Below are positions 12,901-25,977 of a stretch of DNA of 64,000 bases, piece after piece; the stretch's first letter is position 1, and the number at the start of each line of letters is the position of its first letter. Location: positions 3,135,033 through 3,199,032 of the forward strand of contig VWZX01007020.1 in the NCBI GenBank assembly GCA_013399015.1, given 5' to 3'. The notes under the pieces were generated by a model. The model ran no database searches. It was not told where the DNA came from and saw nothing but the letters and a program-made list of their open reading frames with translations. Made by a program: the position numbers and the translations under genes. Source of the DNA: Galbula dea. Its lineage: Eukaryota; Chordata; Aves; Piciformes; Galbulidae.

Positions 12901-15900
12901 GAATGAAGCCAGACTTGATATTGGAAAGAGAGTCCAAAGTGGACACGAGCTTAACCAGCTGTAAAAGCAGATCTGAAAGGAGACAACCTGGACCTACTTC
13001 AGACATGCAGTTTACCTGTATACACAAGAAGTCTAACACAGGATATATCAGATAATACTGTGCAGGAATAGCTACACCAGTGTATCACAAAAATGTCCAG
13101 TTTACTGCATGCACAAAAAATGATCCATCAGTCAGTTCATCACATCCTAATGTTTGTGATTTATGCAGACATAGCCAGTTTTCTGTGAGCCCACAACCTG
13201 AACTGTATGCTAGCAAAGTGAAAGATTGCCACAAGGGCACTAGGCAGTAGATATCACAGAAAGACAGTAGCTCTACTACTGACACCTGTAGAGTTGATAG
13301 ACCTGAATTCGTAGCTGGGTATTTGAAAAAGCACTTTCTCAGCTATTACTGGAGTTATTACACTACATATTACTAAAGCCAGAAAGAGGATGGCGTGACT
13401 ATGCTTAATCCTGCAAGTTGCTGAGCAATCTAGTCTTAAATCAGAGGTGACTTAATCATTTTAGTGACCTACAAACAAAAGCCTCATTGTCTTACAGGGT
13501 TAAACCTTTTCTTGATACCACAACTAAGCATGTACAGAAAAGGCAAAGTTCATAGCAATAGTTCTTTAATTAGAGAGTATATTAGCAAATAAGGCAAGCT
13601 TTTAATTGTAATTTCAGAAACATCTAACAATATGGAGTACTATAAAGAAAAATAATAGTGCTGCCATGACACTATTAACCATTATGATCTTTTTTTCTTG
13701 AAAAAGAGCAGCATTCAGTCTCAGGTTAGTTATCTTAGTATTATAGTGATGACAACACAATTGAGTCATATCCGTATTTTCATGGCTATGGAAGCACATC
13801 TGTTTTGTTAGAAAAGCGAAACATTAAATTCTCCCAGAACATTCTTTTTCTTTTTAAGCATACAATGGACTAAATTCTGACCTTGGTTACACCCATATAA
13901 CTTCAGATTTCTGTGGAGGAAACTACCAGCAAAATAGGACCAACTTTGTAAGCCTACTTCTGCATATCTTTAATTTAGCTAAACAAGCAGGACAAGGTTT
14001 TGTGCACAAAGGATTTTGGTTTTGTTTTTACTGTAAAAGCACTTCTTTCCTATCTCCGCCTCACTCTTTTAAAACAAAGTAAAGATGAAGCAAGCAGGAA
14101 CAATGCTAATTACATTTTGTAAGCAGTTTAAGAATGGGCAGGAGGATGGGGAGGCATGGAAAACAGGCCCCTGCAGAAAATGTGTGGAGGGTGAAAACAA
14201 AGTTGTCCTGAGATGGATAGAAGTTTCTGTTTCACAGGCTTCCAAATGAATGGTTCAGATGTTGTGAACACAATGGATAGTAATGATGATTACTTTTGCC
14301 AATGCCTATGGTGATGTTATAAGCTAATTATATTAGTCATTTACGCAAAGGCAAGATGCCTTTGATAGCTACTATTTGGAGCAACAATTCAGCATGTTGA
14401 GTCACTGTTAAGTCACTCTTAGACCCAGACTGATTTAACTTACACCCAAATGAGTTTTCAGCAACTTCATTGAACACAGCAGCTTTATTCTGCATTTAAA
14501 TCTCTATCCAAAAATCCAGTTCTAGCTATTTTTTTCTAGATACATTCCTTTACATTTTTCACAGATAGGTTTGAGTGGAATTACTTAATCTACACTGCAT
14601 GGGATTACATTAGTGTGCACTCTAGATCTGAAGATACCTGATGTCTGTAAAAGTGATTAGTTTCCATTTAGCTCTATTTGTTTTGACATTTACTACTCTG
14701 ATACTTTGGAGACATTAACTTCTCAGTAAATTATAGAGAATCCAGATGTATTGCTCAGTGGGGAATATATCCATATACTATTTGTATCACTGAAAAAATT
14801 TCTTCTTTAAATGCCTCTTGAGAAATATAACTAAGCATCAGATTTTCATGAAAACTTAAAAGTGCCCATCTTACTAACAAACCAGGGCCAGTCATGCCCA
14901 CAAATCTCATCAAGTTCCCACAGGGTATGAACAGCTTTTCAGAGAGAAGGAAAAGGAAAATTAAACTTAATGCCTGATGATTTTAAAGGACTTGTTTCCT
15001 GGGTTTTCTACATGTTTCTGTCCAGAGTATCTCCTGTATCAGAGGAAGACAGATCTGGTAACTAGCAACCTATTTTAATATTCCAAGTTACATTCTCTTC
15101 TGTAGCTCAAGAACTGCTTGTCAAGAGAGAACATTTGATCCTCCAGTCTTTGGACCCATTGCTCCCAAAATGGTCAAGACTGAGAGTAGATAATCAGTTG
15201 TTTTAATGTGCTTCCTTGCACAGATGATTACCAAGGCCTCTGCCAGCAAAGCTCTGCTCTGCCATAGCATTCCAATAGGCTTACCCTGTCCCGCTATCCC
15301 TACACAGCTCTGTTCTCCTCAGTGCAATCTTCTGACTGGGAAATGGAGGGCAACCAATGCAGGAGACATCCACCAGCTATGTGCTAGCAAGTGAATCTCT
15401 GGTAAGTTCTTTTATGGTGTTAGTGCATAAAAGCACCCTTATTCAAGACAAGACCCTTTCTTCTAGTTCCATAAGAGCACAGGTGTACAGGCCCACAAAT
15501 ATCTTCTAAATCTAACATAGCTCATGGCTGAAAAGGTAGTACAGTGAGATTCCCGAGCCTTCCCAAGTTACTGTAGCTTAAAAGTCAGTGAGATAAATTG
15601 CTTTCTTTGTGCCCATTTCAAGAGCTGCACATACCACACATTGCTCTGGTTTTGACTGATTGGTCTTCTTAAGGCTTAAATGCTCCAGAGCCTGCTCAGC
15701 TAGAAGCTCAGAATTATTCCTCCACAAATTCTAACAAGTAAAGCCTGATTTCTGCCCTCCGGGTCATCTGGTTGTGTTCATGAATCTAATTTTTCAATAA
15801 CTGTACTATGTTTTTTAGTTGCAGAGAAAACAAAATTGCATCCATGATGAATCTTCTTTGTTTTCAGTTTTTCTCTCCACCTTTGACATCTTAATCCATA

Positions 15901-18850
15901 TTAATCCAAAGCTTTCAAACTTTGTATACATGACAACTATTGTGATTAGTATCCTATCAAGTTTTTATTAACAGCCACTGAATACTTCAATGTGATACTG
16001 TGGGTAAGACAGAGCTGTCACCATTGTTAATAGGAAGTGGAATGCCTGTGGGATTTTCAGAGAACTCTGTCAGGACTTTCCCAGGCTCAGGTCACTTGAG
16101 GCTTGTACTGCTCTGCATCAGGAAGGTGTCCAGTAAGAAGAAATAGCAACTCAGATGACAAGGATACAAGAAATAAATTCAGAAATTGTTCTTGGTCTCT
16201 GTTCACTTCTCTGACAGAGTAATTTTTACAAGTTACCTATAGTGTATATTTTCACTTCATAAATCATTAAAAATTGTTTTCAAGCACAAAATTGGAGGAG
16301 GCACTGTTATGGATACAGTTTCTACTAATACTTATATTAGTTAATTCCAAGCAACCTGCAAGAATCATCAGCAAGAAAATGACTGTATTTATGTTTAAAC
16401 TACAATACATATATTAATTTTTATAATACAACATATTTCAAACTTAGTATCACTGACCACAGAATACCCTTTGCTTCACTCACCACTGTCCATTTTCCAG
16501 CATTCTGACCCAACTTCGTGCTGCTGTTACTTTTTTTCGTCAAGGGGTCAGTTCATTGTTTGATTCCTTTGAACTTTGGCTGATGCCAGGTGTTTAGAGG
16601 TGGATGAATAGCAACAATAGTATAACACACATTTCATGAAGAAATGACTTTTTGAAGGTCAGTTCCAGGAGCCTGAGTTTGAAATGCTATCTGAGTGACT
16701 ACGGATTACAGGAGAGGACTTGATTCTTGACCTATGGGCTTTTTGTGCTTGCTAATTTTGAAAGACACTTTAAAGTCCCTCCTGGAGGATCTTTCTTATT
16801 TGTAGTATCTTTTATCTAAAAAAAGCATTTGATGTTACTTTTGCTTCAGAGAAATCACTTTTTGAGTTTGAAAGTGGGAAGAAGTTTCCTCTGTTGGATT
16901 GCTTTGTTGCTGAGTCTTTGTGACTTCCTTAACTTTCAAACACTAACTGTTCATATTTATAAATCTTGTCTGCTACACAAGAGTGTTAAGTATTTTTTGA
17001 GTAGCTATTATACTGTGAAATCCCACCTGAGACTTGTTCAGATAACACTGGCACCCAGCTGTGTAGCTGCAGTTTGAGGTCTACCAGCATTCAAAACTTG
17101 ATCTTTTCAAAGTTTGTCAGGAGTTTAGCTAGTTACAAACTGTTTCCTTCACATCTACTATAGAGCCAGTGTAAAGATTACTTCTTGCAATATGTTGGCA
17201 TTTCTGTATTCTGTCAAATCAGTAACGTAGAAATGCAAGAGAAAAAGTAAAATGCAGAACAAAACATAAAATTATATAAAATATTCTGTTTTCATCCTTC
17301 CAGTTTGGCATCAAAGGTAACATGCTAATTAGCACAAAGATGGCATAATGAGAAAGCACAAAGATTACCCATGTGATCCACTTTCTATTACAAATAGTTC
17401 ATCATCTTATTAGGGCTTACTATTTCTGAAGAAAATTATTCTGAAAGGAAAGTGTACAACAACTCATGTGGGTCATGCTGTTATGGGATCTGAATAGGGG
17501 AACTGCAAGTTCAGCCCTGCTCAAGAGGATTTCAGAGTCCATTTTTGTTAGCTAGGAAAGGGAGTCTACATGATTGTATTATCTTTCCTTCCCACCTCCC
17601 AGATAACTTCTGAACTCAGTGTCCTATTTCAATCCAACCTGAAATGCCGAAGATAACTATGTTTCTATATAACTCAAGAGAATCAAAAGTGGAAGGAGAG
17701 CAGGGACAAGGTCTCTGCTAAAGGGAAGCACAGTTTGGCTCCCTCACCCTCTGGTTGGTTGGCCAGGCAATCATGCACCCTTTGCTGCGGCTTCCCTGCA
17801 CCTAGAGGATGATGTCACATGGGAAGAGAGAGAGATTAATTCAGTTCAGGGATTAAGAAATGAAAGCATTAGATCTCATTAGCTCAGCTGCTCTTGGAAC
17901 AACAACCCCTCTCCCCTCTGCCACCACTATGCCAGTCAGCTTTTCTTTCAATATGTAATAATATTAATCCTTTATAGTTCTCAGTTCTACCTGGCAAGTC
18001 CTAAATTCTCTGATATTGAGGACTGGTTTGTGATTATTTTGTTTCACTCTTGCTTTGATAAAGAGTTGCTCACTTAAGTAGTCTCATTAACCTCACTATT
18101 CATGTAAGCCACCTGCTGTTTGCTTGAGCAAAGAATGCATAAAAGTGAGCAAGAGCTTTGGGAAAAGTAAAATTTCTACTTACACAGTTCATACACCCAG
18201 TGCTGCATATATTGTTAACAATGGCACTACAAACACTTCCATAAAAGAACATTTGGGACCAGATCCGCAGCTTTTTAACTCAATAAGAGTCTGATTTCAA
18301 CAGAATTTTGGACCAGGGCCATAAGAAGCAAACTACTTACAGAATTTAGCCTTTTACAAAATGAACGATTGCTAGTAGGTGTATCACCAACCTTCAGTAT
18401 TTTAACACCACACCCTGATATGTGATTGTTCATTATTCTGTGGGAAAAAGACCTTTATATGTAAATCCTGGGAATACAGCAGATTAAAATCAGGTAGTGT
18501 ACTTAAACACATTTGTAATAATTAATAAAAAATTACAAACAGGTGAGAGAGGATAACTGCCTCTGAAACATTTATTCTACTAGTAATTTTATTACCACTG
18601 AATTCTTGCCAGCCAGGAAACACCTAGAGGCTCATGTTTCACACCCAGTATTGCAGAGGTGAAAAGGTAGAACATTCTGCCTTAACAAGTATGCAAAGAG
18701 CAACTTCAAGCGGAAACAAGTTTAGCACCCAGCTCTTACTGGCTCAGCCACAGAGAAACTCTCCATTATAACTTCTTTGGTTGCACAGCTTCTGCAAGAC
18801 TGTGAACTTCTGCTTTGGATCGTGGCTGTGGGGAGGTGTGCAGCCTCTTC
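6986..18850. other. Long anonymous AT-rich stretch, no gene recognised
   Basis: No coding exon or young repeat was recognised. Notable items are a GC-richer patch at about 8720-8900, a poly-A run at 9361-9375, a TATATAAA box at 11683-11690 with a hydrophobic open frame ending at a GTGAGC donor-like site (11814), and possible palindromic MITE traces at about 13868-13930 and 14404-14640. Open frames such as the 124-codon one at 10046-10420 have no recognisable domain. Confidence 0.5.
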
Positions 18851-18956
18851 CAACAAAACAAAACTTCTAACAAAAAAAACCCCAAACAAACAAAAAAACC
18901 CCAACCCAAATAAACAAAACAATCAAAAAAACCCCAAACAAACAACCACACAAGAC
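18851..18956. repeat. A/C-rich tract with AAAACCCC blocks
   Basis: About 105 bases are made almost only of CAAA, AAAAAA and CCCC or CCC runs. The minus strand therefore has four runs of three or more G separated by T-rich loops. It produces spurious hydrophobic, Phe/Gly/Leu-rich frames on the minus strand and Lys/Asn-rich frames on the plus strand. Confidence 0.85.
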
Positions 18957-21477
18957 AAATTTATATTTGAAGAGAACTAGACAAAGAACTACAGTATAAT
19001 CATGCAGAGTACAAGCTACATCTTTTCCAAACCAGCCACAAAATGTTGTAATGGAATAATTATTCATCTCTTATAGAATACATCCTTCTGTTGTAGTATA
19101 CTATACAACCCAGAGGCACAGAGATCTCTCCAGACGACAGTAATTCTCACTATCCTTATCAAAAATGACAGTTGTTCCTTTGAAGCAGATTGCCACGCTA
19201 AGGCACTAGCTGAAAAGCCAGTTTTGTTTTGTCACGATAGGAACCTATCCCTACTCTGTGTACCATCTTCCTTCTGTGAAAGCAAATTGAATAAATGTTT
19301 TCTTTTTCTTCCTAAGACTTGTACTTTTTTAATTGTGTGTGAAGTTGACTGGAAATCTAGATACACAGAAGAGAACAGACAAGGTTGATTTAAACAAAGG
19401 GAGCACTGAAATATTCACTACCTTCAGCTAGATCCCTCCTTCATCTGCAGCTACAGGGTCACAGATGTGCCTTTACTTACTATCCACAACTATACTTATT
19501 TAGGAGTTCCAAGTAAGCATATGTTAGATATTTATTCACTAATATTGATACATGTATTTCTTCAGTACATGTTCTGTAATGATGATAGAGAAAAATGTGT
19601 ACCAATAAAATCATTAAATGGCACTCAAAATATTTCTGTACTGTGCCTGACATCATCTCTGCCGTGAGGAAGAATTGGATTTTTTCTTTTTAAATACAAG
19701 GCCAAAGCATTGGCTTTAATGTAGATAAAAACACTGGCACCAGTACTGACATTACCACAGCTAGCACCCTGTAATCCTCCTGCCCAGAGTACTGGCACAG
19801 ATGGAAGTAGATATACCTTGAAAGGAACTGGTTACAGACTGAAGTCCATCCGATTTGGCCCAGGAAGAACAAGGTTTAAAATAAACACTATCAAAATGGA
19901 ATTTTGAATGCCAGCCTGCATCATCTAGCTCTGCAAACTGCTCTCACATCCCTTCCTTGGGCAAAATGAAAATCTTGAAAATGAACATGCTCTTGGGTAT
20001 GATATATCCTCATAATGATCATAGACAAAGCATAAAAATTCGACATAGTTAACAGGGAGAGGGGAAGCCTTCTATTGAACCTATGGCAGCATGGAAAAAA
20101 ACAGATGTTTTGGGCACACAAACCCCTCTTAGGATAGAAATAGAAGATTTATATTTACATTATGTTTGCAATTATTCAGGCAGAGACTGGAAGAAATAGC
20201 ATGCTGCTGAGATGGCCAGTAACACCACAGCAAGGACAGCCCCCTAGTAATCCAAAGGACTCACATACAATTATGAATTACCATAAATAATATATGTATT
20301 CACAAACAATTAATAGAAAAGGAAAAACAAACTAGTAAGATTACTCAATAAGCTATATACATGAATGAGAGAGAGAATTTATCTCGCTTTATGTCTGTAT
20401 TTATTACGTCACTCAGATTTAATCAGTACCAGGAAGGAGGAGTCTTATCCCCTATTATCTTGCATATGATGAGATCATTTTCACCTGCACAAAGTGAACT
20501 TGAGGTCTCATTCCTGTATTCCCATTCAAGCATTTTACATCTACCACACACTGGTCTAACTGACCAGACATATTATCACCTCAGGCATATTGTCAGCCTG
20601 CGTATGGAGCTAGCCATGATTAGCTAAAAGATATAGTTAAAATTATTTTTATAAATAGGAAATTCATAGCAAGGGTGTGGGGGAGAATACTGGCTTATGA
20701 TAATAAAGGAGGTTTAGTATAATATGTATATAGGAAGAATTTATACTTTGTTATAATTTTTTAGCACTCTGGACGCATCATTTTTCATCATGTACTTTGA
20801 ATGAGAGAAAGATACACTTTATAAGAATCCTCCTTGCTTATATTATAGCATCATTCTCTCTTAATAGCCTTCTGGCTATCCACATGCTTCAAAGTAGAAA
20901 TTATCTGCCAAAATCACTTAATGCTGAACATATCATGGGACTGCAGGAAAAAGTCCACATTACAGTTTGTCTTCATTTCTTCTTCAATTTCTTTATTTTT
21001 CCATCAATCACAATAGTTGTCCTTAATAGTGCCCTTGAGAATCCCTATCAAGACAGCACCAAGTCCACAGACTCTCTCTCAGTCAGATGTTTCCAAGCGT
21101 ACTCTGTGGATCTTGTAAATCTTCTTTAATACAGAATGGCTCGTTCAGGTCTCAAAATGTTTAATATAATCTGTCCTCCACCCAGCCTAAGGGATCACAA
21201 TCCTCAGGGCTGCAGCCCTTCCCCTAATTTTCTGAGGTTTTGTAAATGTCAAGGTTAATCTTAGATCCACAGAGTTTTTTTAAATAAGTTACTTGACCTT
21301 TGTCTTTCACAGATATTCTTGCTGATACAAACCATCTACAAGAGAAGTTTGCCACCTTTTTTTTTTAACTTGGGATCTTCATGGTCTTTCCTGATACTGT
21401 AATCCAGAAGCAGCTTTTAAGATTTATGAAAATCTACAGCCATTGTTGATCTGACTTCAAACCATTCTGCAGCTACA
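18957..21477. other. No gene seen
   Basis: AT-rich DNA without recognised repeats. The open frames at 20361-20627 and 20797-21129 have random-looking composition and no family match that I recognise. Confidence 0.5.
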
Positions 21478-21512
21478 GAACTTATAGCTGTAGCTACAGC
21501 AGCTATAAGTTC
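21478..21512. repeat. Perfect 13-bp inverted repeat with palindromic centre
   Basis: Arms at 21478-21490 and 21500-21512 are exact reverse complements with a 9-base spacer. The centre also contains the perfect 14-base palindrome GCTGTAGCTACAGC, so two alternative hairpins can form. Such a structure could extrude as a cruciform or fold in RNA. It is too short for a typical miRNA precursor. Confidence 0.85.
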
Positions 21513-21655
21513 CCTCGTCACTGCATGCTGGTGGAGAGAACTTCATCTCTCATAACCTACAAAAATTGCCACAATAACAGATCAGCAGTAAGAACAGTGC
21601 CTGACTCCTGTTAAATGCTTTTTGTTAACTGTTTTCAAGGAATTTTACAATTGTG

Positions 21656-21795
21656 AGGTAATATCACTGTCATTTTTAATGGGAAAGCTCAAGCACTGGG
21701 TAGTGCTGTATGTTCAAGGTCATTCAGCAGGTGAAGTGCAGAGCTGAAAACACAGACTTGGTTTTCTAAGGTCATACATAGGGCATTAACCTTAT
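21656..21795 (-). mobile_element. MIR-type SINE
   Basis: The plus strand matches the reverse complement of the MIR core. An ATxxxCATTTTTAATGGGAAA segment corresponds to CCCCATTTTACAGATGAGGAAA. It is followed by a CAAGGTCATTCAGCAGGTGA segment corresponding to the CAAGGTCACACAGCTAGTAAG motif, then GCAGAGCTG. It is an old mammal-and-sauropsid shared SINE family, so this copy is a fossil. Confidence 0.75.
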
Positions 21796-23669
21796 TAACA
21801 TGAGTCAGCGTTGTTCAGTAGATTAACCAATCAAATACTTTTTCTATTTTCCACTTGAATACTGGCTCTGACACCTAGTCCCTCCAAGAGCTTTATTTAA
21901 GCCACTGAGAGGAATCATTCTGAATAGGCTAATGTCAAGGGGTTTTTGTCCACATACACAATTTAGGCTTTCATAATTTGCTTCCTAATTCTTATACTTG
22001 CTCAAGGATACACATATTAAATAATCAACTTTTTAATTGTTTAAATTACACTGACAAATTCTGATTAAGGTAATCTGTAGATTTGGACCCAGAACAGATT
22101 TTAAGGTGCAAAACCAAGTCTTCCACCTTTCCAGATCTAATTACACATACATAGGATAACTACCCTTTAGAAAGATGACTTAAAATGATGCCAGATGATA
22201 CATGATAGTTATCCATAAGTCTCTAAAACTCCATCTTATTTAAAATTGCCATTTAAGTATCCTAAAATAGGAGCAAACAATCACAGGCCACAGTATGAAT
22301 AATATGATTTAGCTAAATTTGCCAGGAGGTTGAAGGAATTAGCTCAATGACTCAAGACCCATCACTGGTCTTCTCTGTGCTTATTCTGACTGAAAACCAG
22401 TCAACTGCATCTACCAAGAACACAAACAAGTTTTTCAGGCATTTCACAATCTAAAAGCCTGAGCAGGATCTTCCAACAGTTTTCAGTGTCACTTTAATAT
22501 TCTTCTGTCACAGCATTGTGTTCTGGCAACAGACACTTGTGCACTTGGAGCATATGTGACTCAGCAAAGCATTTCTCCAGATTTCAAGGCAATCAGCCTC
22601 TGACGGAGATACACCCTTGATTAAACGTCCAGCAGCTGTGATACTCACACCACTGATCATTAGAAAGCATACAGAATTCCAGGAAAGGCCACACATGTGA
22701 TTCTTCCCTTTTTAGATGCCTGGTACGATAGGCAGAAGGCAGAAAGGTTAGGGCCTCTGGAAGATAATCTGCTTCTGCCCAGAATTCACTCTACAAACAT
22801 TATCTGAAAATGATGGGACAATCTAAAAACTCTCTCAATAAGAACAACTTTCCTTCTCAAAGGTGTTAGGACACTGCTAATATTTCCTGAAATTTCCATT
22901 AACTTTTCTCATTGTTGTCCCAATTCTACTGCCGTTACTGAGCTTAAAAGCTAGAAGAGTGTCCTTCTATTTCTAACATGACCATTATATTTCTTGATTA
23001 TAAATGATGGGACTGTTAGAGTGACTGTAGTAAGGCTTGCACCTCTTTTGTTTTAATGAATATACCTTGGGACACATTACTTTCAATTGGGATATCCCCT
23101 TGATTTTGTATTATTAACATTTCCAGTGGAATTACTTGAGAAGCAGCAGACAGCCTTCTCAAATTTCAAATACAGCTTATCACTTTTATAAGAAACATTG
23201 TAAATACAAATGCAGAAATAAACACCTATGTGAAAATCATAGACTGGGAAAGGGTAAGTAACTTAAGCAGGAGTGGATTTTACAATTGTTCCTCATTTTA
23301 TCACATTACAGTCAATGTTACTAAGCCATCATCTTGCAGAGCTGTAGCACCTACTGTTGAGTGTCATGGAGAACTGTGAAGTTTCCTCATTTAGTATAGC
23401 ACCATTACTGAAACACCTGTGTTAAAACTAACTTCAAGCTTACCTACTCTGAAGTATTCTTTAACCTTTAAAGTGTTTCTTTTCTTACCTGATGCTTTAA
23501 TACTTGCATCACATTCCAGACTACAACTGGAATCAAAAGCATCACCTTTCTTTTCCTGTTCTTCTGATAAAGGATAGTACTTCTCTTTAGTGACAAATAA
23601 TTGCATCAACAGTTGTAATTAACGCACACAGAAGTGTGACAAGTTGGGATGAAAAAATCCACAATACAA
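21796..23669. other. No gene seen
   Basis: Anonymous DNA with no recognised repeat. The 62- and 72-codon minus-strand frames near 22.6 and 23.5 kb lack any recognisable domain. Confidence 0.5.
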
Positions 23670-24160
23670 TATCTAGATGAGGGGATAGAGGGCACACTCA
23701 GTAAGTTTGCAGATGACAGCAAGTTGGGTGGAAGCACTGATCTGCTTGAGGGTAGGGAGACTGCAGAGAGATCTAGACAGGCTAGATTGATGGGCCACAG
23801 ACAGTGGGATGAGGCTTAACAAGGCCAAGTGCCAGGTCCTGCATTTGGGCTACAACAACTCCATGCAGCACTACAAGCTTGGGGAATAGAGGCTGGAACA
23901 CTGCCCACTGGAAAAGGACCTGGAGATGCTGGTCGACAGCCAGCTGAATACAAGCCAGCAGTGTGCCCAGGTGGCCAAGAATGCCAATAGCATCCTGGCT
24001 TCTGTCAAACTTAGTACAGCAAACACGACTAGGGAAACGATTGTCCCCCTGTATTCAGCTCTGGTGAAGCTGCACTTTGAATACTGTGTTCACTTTAGGG
24101 CCCCTCACTACAAAACAGACACTGAGGAGCAGCTCATGCAGGAGCACAAAACAACGAGAT
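23670..24160 (+). mobile_element. CR1 LINE ORF2 fragment (RT C-terminal part)
   Basis: The sequence follows avian CR1 ORF2 from the DExIEGTLSKFADD block (about 23674-23720) to the segment LVDSQLNTSQQCAQVAKNAN (23929-23988) and then IVPLYSALVKLHFEYCVHF (about 24040-24096), all typical of CR1 proteins. The FADD active-site text is intact, but stops and shifts interrupt the frame between 23720 and 23920. Both ends are truncated and no 3' tail is present. It is a dead, middle-aged copy. Confidence 0.9.
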
Positions 24161-25139
24161 TCTCCTTGTAATGGTCTTCATAAGAGTTTCCTCTTTTGGG
24201 AGGGAATTGTCAGCAAAACTGAAACATCTGAATTTTACATAATCTTCTTCACCTAACTTGGTGTGACAGACATTTGAGAGGTAAGAGAAATCAGTGTTGA
24301 AAAAGAGTGGACTCCTTCTACCTACTCATAGCTGCAAAATGCAATGAATTAGAGATGAGTCAGGCAGCAGGCTGGGGCAGCTTAAGAACCACAAAGCTTT
24401 TTAGTTTGTTGTTAATGCAGAGTAGAGCCTGTCCTACAAAGGGTTTTCTTTGTATATAATACAACATTTCAGACCAAAGTAAAAACACCAAGTCTCCTTC
24501 CTAGGAATAGCACATTCTTGATTCTCTTGCACTGCTTTATCTGCCAGCTGTTTTAACTGATTAGTGAAAGGCACAGCCCTTGTTGATATCAAATGTGTGG
24601 CAAAAACAAGCATATAAATGAATAATTATTTCCAATACTTGCAATGAGATCAAGCACTTATTGGATTAGGAAAATAACAGGATTTAATGGGGTCATTTAT
24701 GCAGTAACTCTAATATAAAAATGTACAGTGCATGCGTACGTATCAGATTACTATCTCTACAGTCCATCTAGCTATAACCATTTAAACATTTTATCTATCC
24801 AGCACTAATACATTTCTGGTCTCTTCCTTCTTAATACACTACAGGTGAATGTCCTTGGGCATCTCTGTAGTGAACACGTGACACAGTTGTTATTGCCATT
24901 AGTGAACAAGCATTTTTCAGCATGAGCTAATTTTGGTATCTTATAACTTTCCTAGATCTCGAGAGCTGCCTTTGAAGCCTCAGGCACATACAACAAATGC
25001 CTCTCTCACTGCTTCTCCCCCTGTACATTGCTGGAGTCATCACAAACTCGTAACAGTCTTCATTGAAGTGTCCCTACAGCTCCCTGGGAAAAAAGAAAGG
25101 AACAGGAAAAGATCTGGTGAATCTACATATGTACTACCA
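24161..25139. other. No gene seen
   Basis: AT-rich DNA between a CR1 fragment and an LTR-like block. No feature was recognised. Confidence 0.5.
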
Positions 25140-25977
25140 TATTGCTTGTGTTTAGCAAGGGTTTGGTGGCAGGAGGGCTGTTTGTGGGACCTCTGTGAGA
25201 TGAGACTGGAGGCTGCCCCATGCTGGACACAGCTAGCTCCAGCGAGCTCCCCAGTGGACACATGCAGAACATAGCTGAACCCATAGGAGTCTATGATGCC
25301 TCTGTGAAAACATACTTTGGAAAGGGTAAAAAACCCTGGACAGGCAGGGGGCCAGGGAAGAGTGACAAACAACAGAGGAAACACCAAGGTCAAAGAAGGA
25401 GGAGGTTCTTCAGCCACCAGAGCAAAACTCCTTAGCAGCCCAAGGAGGGGACACACGAGAGCAGATGGATATTCTTGAAGGAACTGCAGCCCATGGAGAG
25501 CCCACACTGGAACAGGTTTCTTCCTGAAGAATTGTAGCCTGTGGAGAGGACCACAGTGGAGCACAGCAAAAGTGTGAGGATGAAGGAGCAGCAGAGAGAA
25601 ACTGCTATGTACTGACCATAATCTGCATTCCCTTTCCTCTGTGCAAAACTCGTTGAGGCAGTGGGAGGAGTCGAGAATGAAGGAGTGAAGTTGAGCCTGG
25701 GAAAGGAGGAAGGAAAGGTGTTGTTTTAATGTTTGCATTCTTGTTTCTCACTACCCAAATCTATTTAAACTGGCAATAAATTAAATTAATTTTCCCAAGT
25801 TAAGCCTGTTTTGCCAGTGACAGTAAATGGTAAGTGAGCTCCCTGTCCTTCCCTTGACCCACAAGCTTATTCTTTCTTGTTCTTTTCTTGTTTTCTTCCC
25901 CTGTCCTGCTGAGGAGGGAGAGTGCAGCTGGGTGGGCATTTGGCTGTTAGCCAAGATTAATCCATCACCCCATTTTC
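25140..25977 (+). mobile_element. Solo LTR-like block of an avian endogenous retrovirus family
   Basis: The block resembles an LTR family common in bird genomes as I recall it. It starts with GGTTTGGTGGCAGGAGGGCTG-like text, continues with repeated GCAGCCCATGGAGAG-type units (25490, 25530), then GAAACTGCTATGTACTGACC, an AATAAA signal, and a terminal part reading CTGTTTTGCCAGTGACAGTA. No gag, pol or env lies next to it, so it is probably a solo LTR. The 232-codon minus-strand open frame at 25040-25738 is antisense to it and is an artefact of its low stop density. I do not assign the ERV class. Confidence 0.7.
25775..25780 (+). promoter_or_regulatory. LTR polyadenylation signal AATAAA
   Basis: A canonical AATAAA in the expected 3' half of the LTR-like block, in the same orientation. 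It marks the probable R region end. Confidence 0.55.

Noticed and set aside
18722..19067. Several Phe/Leu/Gly/Val-rich frames that look like membrane proteins
   Set aside because: They are translations of the complement of the A/C-rich tract at 18851-18956.
20361..21129. Two open frames that both begin with an Asn-Glu-Arg run after the start
   Set aside because: The similarity ends after a few residues and one starts at a TTG. This is judged coincidence.
25040..25738. 232-codon open frame on the minus strand
   Set aside because: It is largely antisense to the LTR-like block, rich in Leu/Ser/Pro from GC-rich repeat DNA, and has no domain.
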